Assembly (NCBI GenBank): GCA_045655105.1
Contig: JAZOOQ010000015.1
Location: 1 to 51,957 of the forward strand
DNA length: 51,957 bases
Direction: 5' to 3'
From: RGIG4140 sp045655105
GTDB taxonomy: Bacteria > Pseudomonadota > Alphaproteobacteria > CAAHEQ01 > UBA3637
Under the pieces are notes generated by a model. That model had not been told where the DNA came from. It was given only the letters and a program-made list of their open reading frames with translations, and searched no databases. The position numbers and the translations under genes are program-made. Shown piece by piece: positions 17,531 through 25,698 of this stretch; the first letter of the stretch is position 1; every line of letters begins with the position of its first letter.

Positions 17531-18205
17531 ATGAAAAAATTAAGTTTTTTGGTTTCAACATTGGCTTTATTATCGGCTTGTTCTAACTATAATCCTGATC
17601 TCTATGAGGCACAGGAAAAGCGCAATTTAAACCGCGAAGAAGCCCGTATTAGTTTGGGTTGCCAATTTGCTGATACGCAATCAGCATATAGAGATTGTTT
17701 GCTTGCAACTTATAATCGCACGAAACCAAGAACTTATTCTGTAACAACAACAGCTGATGGTCTTCCAGTTGCAGTTGTTTCAAATGGAGCAATGGCAACA
17801 GCAAGCATTGTTGAAACAAAAACAACCGTTCAAAATGAAATGGTTCCTGTTCAAACCGCTCAACCTCAAGTGATTCAAGTGAACACTCAAGGTCAAGTTT
17901 GCGAAGGTATCGCAGGTGGGCCATGTGTTTATCAAGAACAAGGCGAAGTTTATGAAATGCAAATGCCACCCGTTTCATGTGGCGACCAACCTTGCCCTCC
18001 AATGGTTGAAGAACCAAAAAAAGTTATTGTAACAACAACAGAAACAGTTACGGAAAAACCAGTTGAAGTTGTTCCAATGCCAGAACCATTACCAGAAAAA
18101 ACATGGTGGGAAACATATCAAGAAGGGCAACCTGAACCAGAACCAAAAGTTGTTTGCCCATGTCCAGATCCAAACGATCCATGCCCACAATGCGTTGGTA
18201 AATAA
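17531..18205 (+). CDS. Pro/Val/Cys-rich lipoprotein after tolB
   Basis: A 224-residue protein. Residues 1-17 are a lipoprotein signal with lipobox LSAC, so C17 is the predicted lipidated residue. The body has no OmpA-like domain, so this is not Pal although it occupies the place where pal often follows tolB. It has a Val/Thr/Pro-rich extended middle (KKVIVTTTETVTEKPVEVV) and paired cysteines (CGDQPC, CPCPDPNDPCPQC). An extended periplasmic or surface protein is likely; function unknown. Strong AGGAGG precedes the ATG and a terminator follows the stop. Confidence 0.8.
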   Translation: MKKLSFLVSTLALLSACSNYNPDLYEAQEKRNLNREEARISLGCQFADTQSAYRDCLLATYNRTKPRTYSVTTTADGLPVAVVSNGAMATASIVETKTTVQNEMVPVQTAQPQVIQVNTQGQVCEGIAGGPCVYQEQGEVYEMQMPPVSCGDQPCPPMVEEPKKVIVTTTETVTEKPVEVVPMPEPLPEKTWWETYQEGQPEPEPKVVCPCPDPNDPCPQCVGK

Positions 18206-18222
18206 ATAAGTTAAAGTTAAGC

Positions 18223-18250
18223 AAAAACCCCTCGAAAGAGGGGTTTTTTA
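18223..18250. terminator. Bidirectional Rho-independent terminator
   Basis: Stem CCCCTC/GAGGGG with GAAA loop, flanked by A and T runs on both sides, lying between convergent genes (lipoprotein and GT8). Confidence 0.9.
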
Positions 18251-18259
18251 GTGGTTAAG

Positions 18260-19366
18260 TTATTTTAAGTAATTTTTAATTTGTTTTAAGAGTTGTTTAT
18301 ATTTTTTCTTTTTTGATTTATATTTTTTGCGCAATTTTCCAAAAACGAATGGTTTTAAAAGTTTATATTTCAAATATCTTAATCGATATTTAAAGCGTTG
18401 AGTGATATGTTTCACCATTTCTTTGTTAACAGTCACATTTGGAATAACCGTGTTGCTTTGAACCATTCTTAATAAAATCTCTTCATAAAATGGTGTTTGC
18501 CTTGCGCATTCCCAAAAGTAGTTTGCATATTCAAGTTGTGGTTCTTTCCATGGTTTTTTACATGATGTATAATGAATAATAAAAGTATTACTTTCTGCAT
18601 CTAAAAAATCAGCATGATGTTTTTGAGGAATGGTATTTATATAATTTTTGTCCTTTATAGGATAATGCCATTCAAAATTATATTTTAAGGGAAAATATTT
18701 AATTTGATTATAACAGGCAACATTCAAAATATCTTGGTCAGGTGCTTTGGGTGTTTTTATTTTTTGTAAGATATTCAAACATTTTTCTTTTATTTTTTCA
18801 GCTCTAAATTTTTGACAGTTTATTAATAAAACTCCTGAGTTAAAATAAGTTTCGTTATTGATCCTTAAAACATCTTTGCAGTATTTTTTTGAAATAAAAC
18901 TATTATTAAACTGGATAGCACCAAAATCAAGAATTGCCCCCAAAACAGCAGTTGATATATCAATTTTAAATAATTCGCTAATATCTTTTTGAACAATTAA
19001 ATCGCAGTCTAAATAAATGGCTTTATTGTAACATGTAAAAATATCAGAAATAAAAATCCTGTAATACATAGCAACTGAATAATGATAACAGGTATATTTA
19101 ATTTTATCTGAATCGTTTATTAAATATTTGTCAATGTTAATAAATCGAATTGAAAAATTTTCTGCAACGCAAGAAGAACTTATTTTATTTTGGGTATGTT
19201 CTGGAATTGATGTATGTAAGACTATAATATCGTAGCAGTCTTCTAAATTTCTGTTGATAAAAATAGATTTTATTGCAACGGCTAAATATGGAGCATAATT
19301 TTCATCCGTTGAAAAAAATATAGGTATATTATTTTTATTGAATGCTGGTTTAAATTCAAAATTCAT
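18260..19366 (-). CDS. GT8-family glycosyltransferase (LgtC-like)
   Basis: A 368-residue cytoplasmic enzyme. The start NIPIFFSTDENYAPYLAVAIKSI is typical of the GT8 nucleotide-sugar domain. The metal-binding DxD is in AIYLDCDLIVQKDISELF. NSGVLLIN and the donor-site segment APDQDILNV follow. GT8 enzymes transfer galactose or glucose, often to lipooligosaccharide. The C-terminal 60 residues are very Lys/Arg-rich, which suggests membrane association. It is the last gene of a four-gene glycosyltransferase operon on the minus strand. Confidence 0.92.
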   Translation of the reverse strand: MNFEFKPAFNKNNIPIFFSTDENYAPYLAVAIKSIFINRNLEDCYDIIVLHTSIPEHTQNKISSSCVAENFSIRFINIDKYLINDSDKIKYTCYHYSVAMYYRIFISDIFTCYNKAIYLDCDLIVQKDISELFKIDISTAVLGAILDFGAIQFNNSFISKKYCKDVLRINNETYFNSGVLLINCQKFRAEKIKEKCLNILQKIKTPKAPDQDILNVACYNQIKYFPLKYNFEWHYPIKDKNYINTIPQKHHADFLDAESNTFIIHYTSCKKPWKEPQLEYANYFWECARQTPFYEEILLRMVQSNTVIPNVTVNKEMVKHITQRFKYRLRYLKYKLLKPFVFGKLRKKYKSKKKKYKQLLKQIKNYLK

Positions 19367-19383
19367 AAATAGGCCATCCTTTT

Positions 19384-20643
19384 TTATTTTTCTTTAATAA
19401 AAGATAATAATGTGTCACAATTTTTTTTATTTTGCCAAAAGATTTTGTTGTTTTTTTCTTTGTTTTCATTTTCTAATTCAAAATTATTTTCAATGTAATA
19501 ATTTATTTTTTGTATCACTTCATCTATTGCATAAAAACAATTGTAAAGCTTTTCATCTTCTTTTTTTGCCGATAAAAATGAATCGTTATCTCTTTTATCT
19601 GAATATTCTATGTCACCATCAAATTTATAAAAAATAACTGGTATATCAAGATACATAAAATCAAAACAAATGGAGCTATAATCAGTAATCAACAAATCTG
19701 TTTTTCCAATCATTTTGGATATATTTGTTGATGGTATAAACTCAACACCGCTACATTTAGGCATATCAAATCCTTCACTTAAAAGGGCATGATGCATTGC
19801 AAAATATATTTTCAAATTACTGTTTTTTGCAGTAATATTACTGAGCGCTGAAATTAATTCTTTTATTTTTTCAAAATAAGATTGGATCTCCTCTTTATTT
19901 TTTGAATAACGCCATGTAAAGAACATGAATATATTTTTTATTTCTGATGTTTGCTTTTTTAATTTGTCCCATCTTGGAAATCCACATTTTATCATCTTTT
20001 CTTCAGCATATAAATTTTTGGATGTATAAAAATCATAGGTCGATTGAGTAGGAACCAATATTTTATCAAAAGTGTTTGTGTTATATATTTGAACAACCCA
20101 TTTTTTTAATAATGTTACCCCATGCTCTATAAAAATATATTTTAAAAAAGGTAAATTTTTCAAAAACAGATTATCTGGGCCACTTGATAAACCATAACTT
20201 GTTAAAACACATTTTGCTTGTGCAATAAGGTGAGCATTTTTTTCAATAAATTCCCAGTGCTTCTTAATTCCAACAATATCTTTTAATTTATTTTCTTGCT
20301 TTAACTGATTATATAAAGGATTATCTTCTAATAAAATATATTTGGAAGGAATTCCTTTTTCTTGCAAAAAATTAAAAAAGGTATAGGCATCAATGCATTC
20401 AGCATATTTGTCATGCAAGGCATCAACACATAATATTAATTTTTCAGCATTAATTGAATTATAATAAGAATTTAATAATAAAATTTTGTTTTCTAGTATA
20501 GATCGAGTTAGGTTATCAATTTTATTTTCAAGATTTTTTGTTGAAAATGGATTGTTTTTTTTCCATATACGAACACCAAATAAATAATATTTTGTGTTAT
20601 TTTTCCCTGTTTTTTTTCTTATAAATTTATTTTTCATTATCAC
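19384..20643 (-). CDS. CDP-glycerol glycerophosphotransferase-like protein
   Basis: A 419-residue protein. Features of the Glyphos_transf family are YIFIEHGVTLLKK near residue 170, the segment KILVPTQSTYDFY, KMIKCGFPRWDKL, and the conserved nucleotide-site region LLITDYSSICFDFMYLDIPVIFY. Such enzymes transfer glycerol- or ribitol-phosphate, or related units, to teichoic acids or capsules; in Gram-negatives they modify capsule or LPS. The N-terminus contains KYYLFGVRIWKK, resembling a motif repeated at the end of the neighbouring GT2. The GTG start at 20643 has AAGGA 6 nt upstream; ATG 20637 is the alternative. Confidence 0.85.
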   Translation of the reverse strand: MIMKNKFIRKKTGKNNTKYYLFGVRIWKKNNPFSTKNLENKIDNLTRSILENKILLLNSYYNSINAEKLILCVDALHDKYAECIDAYTFFNFLQEKGIPSKYILLEDNPLYNQLKQENKLKDIVGIKKHWEFIEKNAHLIAQAKCVLTSYGLSSGPDNLFLKNLPFLKYIFIEHGVTLLKKWVVQIYNTNTFDKILVPTQSTYDFYTSKNLYAEEKMIKCGFPRWDKLKKQTSEIKNIFMFFTWRYSKNKEEIQSYFEKIKELISALSNITAKNSNLKIYFAMHHALLSEGFDMPKCSGVEFIPSTNISKMIGKTDLLITDYSSICFDFMYLDIPVIFYKFDGDIEYSDKRDNDSFLSAKKEDEKLYNCFYAIDEVIQKINYYIENNFELENENKEKNNKIFWQNKKNCDTLLSFIKEK

Positions 20644-20644
20644 T

Positions 20645-21697
20645 TTATTTCCTTATCATTTTAACTAAACAAATTTTGAAGCAGGAGTATTTGGTGACAT
20701 TTCCTTTTTGTTTGATTGTTAAAACTGGTAATCCTAAAAAACGATATCTTGTTTTTTGATTTTTCTTTTTGATTGTTAAAATTGGCAATATCCCAAAAAG
20801 TTTAAAATAAAAAGAAGATTGTATTGGATTTTTTATCCTTTTCATCATTTCAGAATATTCTTTAGCACACTTGTTTTCATATGCCATTTTTTTGAATTTT
20901 TTTCGTTCTTCAGATGTTTTTAACTTGGTATAGGCTAAAATTAATTTTTGTATTTCCCATTTGTGGAATCCTTCTTTTAATATGCAAAATTCATTTTTAT
21001 TAATCAATTTATTACACAATTTAATTACTTCGAAAATATCAAAAGGTGACGTGGATGTGTGGGTAATTGACTGTGATTGTTGAACATAAGTATATAAACA
21101 ATTAGGAATCATATAAATAGATTTTGCTTTTAATATAGCCATCATAACAAAAGGAACATCTTCACCCCAAATCAAATTAGGAAAACTAATTTTGTTTTGT
21201 AATAAGAAATCTTTTTTATATAAAAAATGCCATGAATGAAAATGATAATTAAAAAGATTTGTAGAAATATCTTTCCATATTATTTTTTTTTCTTTTTTTA
21301 TATCATAATAATAATAAGGAAAAATTTTAGGGCCATAAACGGTAGAGTTAAAACTAACCATATCAACATTATGTTCTTTGGCTTTTTGATAACAAACTTC
21401 GCATGTTTCAGGTTCAATCCAATCATCAGAATCAACAAATTGAATGAACTCCCCTGTTGCTTTTTCAATGCCGATATTTCGGCATGCGCCAGGGCCAGAA
21501 TTTTCTTTATCGATAATGACAATACGGGAATCTTTTTTTGCATAGTCTTTTAAAACAGATAAAGAACCATCTGTTGACCCATCATTAACACAAATGATTT
21601 CAATTTCTTTAAGTGTTTGGTTAATTAAACTATCCAAACATTTTGGAAGATATTTTTCAACATTATAAACGGGAACAATAATTGATATTTTTGGCAT
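20645..21697 (-). CDS. GT2-family glycosyltransferase
   Basis: A 350-residue protein. The GT-A domain begins PKISIIVPVYNVEKYLPKCLDSL, then VNDGSTDGS, and the DxD-type metal site FVDSDDWIEPET, all diagnostic of GT2. The C-terminal tail carries two repeats of an FG.LPILTIK-like phrase (KLFGILPILTIKKK and FLGLPVLTIKQK), found in LPS and capsule transferases. ATG 21697 is preferred because GAGAG lies just upstream; ATG 21709 is possible. One nucleotide separates its stop from the start of the following gene, so translational coupling is likely. Confidence 0.92.
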   Translation of the reverse strand: MPKISIIVPVYNVEKYLPKCLDSLINQTLKEIEIICVNDGSTDGSLSVLKDYAKKDSRIVIIDKENSGPGACRNIGIEKATGEFIQFVDSDDWIEPETCEVCYQKAKEHNVDMVSFNSTVYGPKIFPYYYYDIKKEKKIIWKDISTNLFNYHFHSWHFLYKKDFLLQNKISFPNLIWGEDVPFVMMAILKAKSIYMIPNCLYTYVQQSQSITHTSTSPFDIFEVIKLCNKLINKNEFCILKEGFHKWEIQKLILAYTKLKTSEERKKFKKMAYENKCAKEYSEMMKRIKNPIQSSFYFKLFGILPILTIKKKNQKTRYRFLGLPVLTIKQKGNVTKYSCFKICLVKMIRK

Positions 21698-21712
21698 TTT
21701 TTCTCTCATAAA

Positions 21713-23428
21713 TTATATTTCCCACTTTTGTTGAATGGGGTATCTTTTATTTAAAAAAGTTTTAAGATTATCTCTGTCTTGCTGACTAGCCTTTTCATTA
21801 TCGTTATAGCAAACAAGGATGGGATTATATTTTTTTAATTTTTTATTCATATAGTCACCATTTTTGATATTCAGATAAATCTGTTTGCTCTTTTTTTTGT
21901 TTTTAAAAAATAACCCAATTGCTTTTTGGTTTTTAATGGCCCAAAAATCATAAATAGAACGCAAAATATTATTGGTTGAACGAAATTTTGATAAAGTTGT
22001 TTTATGGAACAACTCTTTAAATTCATTTTTGCATGCCACTAAATTGCTTTTAGAATATGCACAAATATTATGAGTGCTTTCATATTGTAAAAATTTATCA
22101 TCAACAAGTTTTGCAGCCTGGTTAATCTTATTACAATACCAATTTGTGCGCAATAATTCATCATTCCACTTTTTGTGGTGTTTAAGATAAACACGTGGGA
22201 AACCTGTTGAAGTGAAAAAATAATTTGGAGTTATTGGTTTATCAAAAAACATATCATCATTTGCAAATAAAAAATATTCAGATAAACCAGGAATATTATC
22301 CAAACATGTTTCAATCGCTGAAGAATTAAAGGTTGGTAAGGCCTCTTTTGGCATAATTTCTTCATGTTTTACCAGTTGGATTTTTGGGTGGCTGATGTCT
22401 AACCATTTTGGAACTTGCCCATTTGTAACAATGAAAATTTTTCGTATCCAAGGGGCATACATTTGAGCAGAACGCAAAGAATATCGTAATTCTTGATTAT
22501 CGATAAAACGACAAGGATTTAAAGCTGTATCTGAAGTGATATTTTCTTTTTTTTGCCAATATTGTTTTGATTTTTGCCATTCTTTGTCATTACCGTCAAC
22601 CCATAAATAAACCAAATCAATCGGTTTATTGAATAAGTTTTCTTCTTTTGTAATCAATAATTTATGTTTTTTTTGATAATCCCAATCAAGCAAGATGTTA
22701 TTTTTTGCTTGAGGATATTTAAACTCATCTTTTCGGCGGATTTTATAACGATAAACAGAGATTTTTTTGCCTAAAAATTCAAGATTCCACTTATTTTTCA
22801 ACACCGCGGCATCATGCCATGAACCCGCAAAATGATGAACAGCATAACTGTCAACCGTTTCTTTTGACAGCCAGCCAACTGGAAAAATAACCGTTTTTTC
22901 ATCCAAATAAATTGGGGTGTCTTCCGAATAAAGAGCTTTAAAACCAATTTCTTTTAGTGGACCTGCTAAACGAACAGGGTTTGGGGTGATGTCAAACGTG
23001 CCATTTTTTTTGATGAAATGAATGTTATCATAAACGCTTAAGAATTTTTGAATAAGAGGTGATGACTTTTCAGCGCCGATAACCGCCGTTCCCGTGTGTT
23101 TGCTGGACCCGTGTTGTTCTGATCCGATGAAAAAGTTTAAATCCAAAAAGTCATTGAATGATTTTTTCACTTCAACATCTGTGTCAAGATAAATGCCCCC
23201 TTCGTGATACAGGGCATAAAGGCGAAAATAATCAGATACAAAAGCCCATTTTTTAGCTTGGTATGCTTCCAAAGCATATTGATTATTGGTTAAACCCAAG
23301 TCTTTTTCAGACCATTCTTTAATTTGATAGTCGGGCAAATATTTTTTCCATGTGGCAATGCATTCTAAAGTTTTAGAATCTTTTTCCCCTTCGCCAAACC
23401 AACAATAATGAATAATTTTTGGTATCAT
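21713..23428 (-). CDS. Fusion of GT32-type glycosyltransferase and Stealth sugar-phosphotransferase
   Basis: A 571-residue two-domain protein. Residues 1-240 form a GT32/OCH1-type domain: IPKIIHYCWFGEG, WAFVSDYFRLYALYHEGGIYLDTDVEV (DxD in LDTD), and HHFAGSWHD. From about residue 270 a Stealth domain follows: IDLVYLWVDGNDKEW (CR1), then DNQELRYSLRS and WIRKIFIVTNGQVPKWL (CR2), then FLFANDDMFFDKP. Stealth enzymes transfer hexose-1-phosphate to build phosphodiester-linked capsules. The fusion could add a sugar and a sugar-phosphate in turn. It is the first gene of the operon. Confidence 0.9.
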   Translation of the reverse strand: MIPKIIHYCWFGEGEKDSKTLECIATWKKYLPDYQIKEWSEKDLGLTNNQYALEAYQAKKWAFVSDYFRLYALYHEGGIYLDTDVEVKKSFNDFLDLNFFIGSEQHGSSKHTGTAVIGAEKSSPLIQKFLSVYDNIHFIKKNGTFDITPNPVRLAGPLKEIGFKALYSEDTPIYLDEKTVIFPVGWLSKETVDSYAVHHFAGSWHDAAVLKNKWNLEFLGKKISVYRYKIRRKDEFKYPQAKNNILLDWDYQKKHKLLITKEENLFNKPIDLVYLWVDGNDKEWQKSKQYWQKKENITSDTALNPCRFIDNQELRYSLRSAQMYAPWIRKIFIVTNGQVPKWLDISHPKIQLVKHEEIMPKEALPTFNSSAIETCLDNIPGLSEYFLFANDDMFFDKPITPNYFFTSTGFPRVYLKHHKKWNDELLRTNWYCNKINQAAKLVDDKFLQYESTHNICAYSKSNLVACKNEFKELFHKTTLSKFRSTNNILRSIYDFWAIKNQKAIGLFFKNKKKSKQIYLNIKNGDYMNKKLKKYNPILVCYNDNEKASQQDRDNLKTFLNKRYPIQQKWEI

Positions 23429-23445
23429 TCTCTCTCCGTTTGATA

Positions 23446-23475
23446 TTTATAAGTCTTTGCGTTACAGATGTGCAA
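23446..23475 (-). promoter_or_regulatory. Possible promoter of the glycosyltransferase operon
   Basis: Minus strand TTGCAC (23470-23475), 18 bp and TATAAA (23446-23451), 17 nt before the start at 23428. The terminator immediately upstream supports a new transcription start here. Confidence 0.45.
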
Positions 23476-23507
23476 ATTAAACATAAGTTTAAATTACATC
23501 ATACAAA

Positions 23508-23543
23508 AATAAAAATACCCTGTCAATATGAATGCAGGGTATT
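23508..23543 (-). terminator. Terminator after the 142-residue membrane protein
   Basis: Minus strand stem AAATACCCTG/CAGGGTATTT with a 12-nt loop, followed by a T-rich stretch. Confidence 0.8.
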
Positions 23544-23576
23544 TAGAATAAATTTTTATTCAAGAAACAGAAGCGT

Positions 23577-24005
23577 TCATTCGCGCGTGTTTTGAGCTTC
23601 TTTTGCTGATTGATTTGGCATGGCTTTTTGAATTTTTTGAGGTTCCGGATTAATCTGATTTTCTTTTCCCAAAGCATAATAGGTGAGCGCGCCTAAAGCA
23701 ATAGCAAACGAAGAAAATGCAATGAAACTTTTTAATTTATGATGAGGATGCAAGATATTTCTGACTTCATCAACATAATATTTTTTCATTAATTTATAAT
23801 ATTTATATTTTCTAAATCCAGATATATTACTTAAATCTACATGGATATAATATTCCTTATTTCTTAATAATCTGGATGCTTTGAGTTCATCTCCAATAGA
23901 AAAGGGGATGTTTAATTTTTCTGCAGCTCTTTTTTTAGCCCTTGAAGTTGAGATGATTTCAACTTCTGGTGTATAAGTGTAAATTTTAACTTCTTTATTC
24001 TTCAT
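23577..24005 (-). CDS. Single-span membrane protein, paralogue A
   Basis: A 142-residue protein of unknown family. The cytoplasmic N-terminal part contains SRAKKRAAEKLNIPFSI and a predicted beta-helix region. One membrane span lies about residues 95-112 (FIAFSSFAIALGALTYYAL), followed by a short polar tail (EPQKIQKAMPNQSAK). The same layout and several matching phrases occur in the gene at 24722-25147, so the two look like diverged paralogues. No signal peptide; N-in topology is suggested by many basic residues before the span. Confidence 0.65.
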   Translation of the reverse strand: MKNKEVKIYTYTPEVEIISTSRAKKRAAEKLNIPFSIGDELKASRLLRNKEYYIHVDLSNISGFRKYKYYKLMKKYYVDEVRNILHPHHKLKSFIAFSSFAIALGALTYYALGKENQINPEPQKIQKAMPNQSAKEAQNTRE

Positions 24006-24078
24006 GTGGCATCCTTTAATTTGAGTTTGGGCATTTTATCATATTTATTTGAAAAAGTCAACAAAATCAATAAAGCGG

Positions 24079-24107
24079 TTGTTATTTGATTTTTTTTTGT
24101 GTATGAT
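24079..24107 (+). promoter_or_regulatory. Promoter of the GNAT gene
   Basis: TTGTTA (24079-24084), 17 bp and TATGAT (24102-24107). It lies over the upstream end of the longest ORF, supporting the later ATG at 24138. Confidence 0.5.
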
Positions 24108-24137
24108 TTAAATGGATTTTATGTTATGGAGGGAAAA

Positions 24138-24701
24138 ATGGATATACAAGAACAATTGGTTGGATCAAAAGTTATTTTAAAAAAATATCCAGTAACTTTT
24201 GAATGGGCTGAAGTGCTTTTAAATATTAGTAAAGAAAATTATTCTCATTTAGTGCCGTGGATGAATTGGGCTTTCTTTTTAAAAGAGGGAACTGTTGAAG
24301 ATGAATATGAATTTTTAAAAATATGTGCTGATGATTGGAAGGCAAAATCGCATTTTGAATTTGGGATTCATCAAAAAGAAACGGGCGAATTTTTGGGAGG
24401 CATTGGGTTGATAAAACTTTCACCTTCTTGTGATAAAAAGGCTGAAATTGGTTATTGGCTCACGAAAAAAGCATGTGGTAAAGGATATATGCAAGAAGCT
24501 GTTTCCTTGATTGAAAAGTTTGCTTTTGAGTTGGGATATAATCGCATTGTGATTCGAAATGAAGTAACGAATTTATCATCAAAAAAGGTTGCTTTAAGTT
24601 TAGGATATCAATTTGAAGGCGTTGAAAGAAAAGGGCATTTTTGCACTGCAGAAAACAAATTTGTTGATATTAATGTGTTTTCAAAAATAAAAGGCGAGTA
24701 A
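24138..24701 (+). CDS. GNAT acetyltransferase, RimJ/RimL type
   Basis: A 187-residue protein. The N-terminal segment GSKVILKKYPVTFEWAEVLL and LVPWMNWA are typical of RimJ/RimL-type GNATs. Motif A is present as IGYWLTKKACGKGYMQEAVSLI, followed by NRIVIRNEVTNLSSKKVALSLGYQFEG. These enzymes acetylate protein N-termini or small amines with acetyl-CoA; the substrate is unknown. ATG 24138 is chosen because GGAGGG precedes it by 4 nt and the promoter overlaps earlier codons. Confidence 0.9.
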   Translation: MDIQEQLVGSKVILKKYPVTFEWAEVLLNISKENYSHLVPWMNWAFFLKEGTVEDEYEFLKICADDWKAKSHFEFGIHQKETGEFLGGIGLIKLSPSCDKKAEIGYWLTKKACGKGYMQEAVSLIEKFAFELGYNRIVIRNEVTNLSSKKVALSLGYQFEGVERKGHFCTAENKFVDINVFSKIKGE

Positions 24702-24721
24702 CTTAAAATAATAAGGGTTCT

Positions 24722-25147
24722 TTATTCCGCTCTTAATCTGGCGGAAGAGGGGGTGTTTTCTTTTTTAAGAGTTGCTTTTTGAATGAGTTTTGCTTCGGTA
24801 GGGCTTTTTTCCTTTTCGCAAGTTGATAAAGCTAATGTTGATGCAAGTGCGCCTAACATGCCTAAAGAAAGCAAAATTTTTTTTGCAAGTGTTTTAACAA
24901 GTTTTTGATATTCTTGATGTTTATATTCTTCTTGCAAGTCTTCAAACTTCGTTTTTGCCTCATCAGAGGCATTTTTAAAATCAACCACAACAATTTTAAA
25001 ATATTCGTTTGGTAAAATATAATTATCCGTTACTTCTTTATAGGTGACCTTCAGCCCAAGCTCATGGGCAGCGCGTTCGCTGGCTCGTTGCTCGCTGATT
25101 CTTTCAATTTCTTTAAACTTTGATTTTTTGAAAAACGAAAAAAGCAC
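24722..25147 (-). CDS. Single-span membrane protein, paralogue B
   Basis: A 141-residue protein of unknown family, similar in layout to the protein at 23577-24005. SEQRASERAAHELGL corresponds to SRAKKRAAEKLNI; a helical EYKHQEYQKLVKTL segment precedes one span (ILLSLGMLGALASTLALS, about residues 93-110); and a polar tail contains EAKLIQKATLKKE, matching QKIQKAMPNQ. The start is supported by AGGAGG upstream. The two genes flank the GNAT gene. A membrane-anchored scaffold is possible; no function can be assigned. Confidence 0.65.
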   Translation of the reverse strand: MLFSFFKKSKFKEIERISEQRASERAAHELGLKVTYKEVTDNYILPNEYFKIVVVDFKNASDEAKTKFEDLQEEYKHQEYQKLVKTLAKKILLSLGMLGALASTLALSTCEKEKSPTEAKLIQKATLKKENTPSSARLRAE

Positions 25148-25206
25148 TTAACCTCCTTTTTTTAAGAAGTTTCTTGCTTTAACTATGCGGGCTTTAAATA
25201 TAAAAG

Positions 25207-25548
25207 TCAATCATTTATTTTGGTGTTCACTTCAATGCCAACAACACCAAATTTTTCTTGATCTTCTTTTGTATAAAACTCATTAAGTGCATTTAAAAGA
25301 TCTTTTTTTGTTTGAAAACCAGCTTGTTGAGGCGTGATCTTCTTGCAAAGAGAAGCAAAGTTTTTTTCCCAGTAAAGATTTATGACTTTTCCTTGGAAAT
25401 TTTCATTCCTTTGATCGCTGTTTGTAAACAAAATATAATCGCCCATTTTGATTTTTTGTCTTTTTTCATCAAAAAGCCTTAGTTCAATGGTTTTTTCGCC
25501 TACTTTCAATAGGTTAAAATACCTTGGTTTTACGCTCATGTAATGCAT
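25207..25548 (-). CDS. ASCH-domain protein
   Basis: A 113-residue protein with the ASCH/PUA-like layout: MSVKPRYFNLLKVGEKTIELRLFDEKRQKIKMGDYILFTN, in which the K-E-R and GD..F elements match ASCH domains (RNA-binding or RNA-processing, sometimes ribonuclease or amidohydrolase activity). The start at 25548 is chosen because AGGAGGG lies 5 nt upstream; a longer frame to 25608 lacks a ribosome binding site and crosses this one. It stands alone and is divergent from the AAA/VWA module. Confidence 0.85.
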   Translation of the reverse strand: MHYMSVKPRYFNLLKVGEKTIELRLFDEKRQKIKMGDYILFTNSDQRNENFQGKVINLYWEKNFASLCKKITPQQAGFQTKKDLLNALNEFYTKEDQEKFGVVGIEVNTKIND

Positions 25549-25645
25549 AAGGCCCTCCTTTCCTTGCTTTAACAAGGTTAATATAACACAAAATAAAGTT
25601 GATTGCAAACTATATTTTGTGTGTTAAAAATATTATAAAAAAATA

Positions 25646-25674
25646 TTGACAGATAAATGAAAATATGTTAAAAT
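25646..25674 (+). promoter_or_regulatory. Promoter of the AAA+/VWA module
   Basis: TTGACA (25646-25651), 17 bp and TAAAAT (25669-25674), 24 nt before the first start codon. A strong match. No comparable promoter is obvious before the next three genes, which are packed within 10 nt of each other or overlap. Confidence 0.75.
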
Positions 25675-25698
25675 ATTTGAACTTTTAGCGGAGGGTTT

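Noticed and set aside
17531..18205. Annotation of the lipoprotein as Pal
   Set aside because: It has a lipobox and the right position but no OmpA-like peptidoglycan-binding domain.
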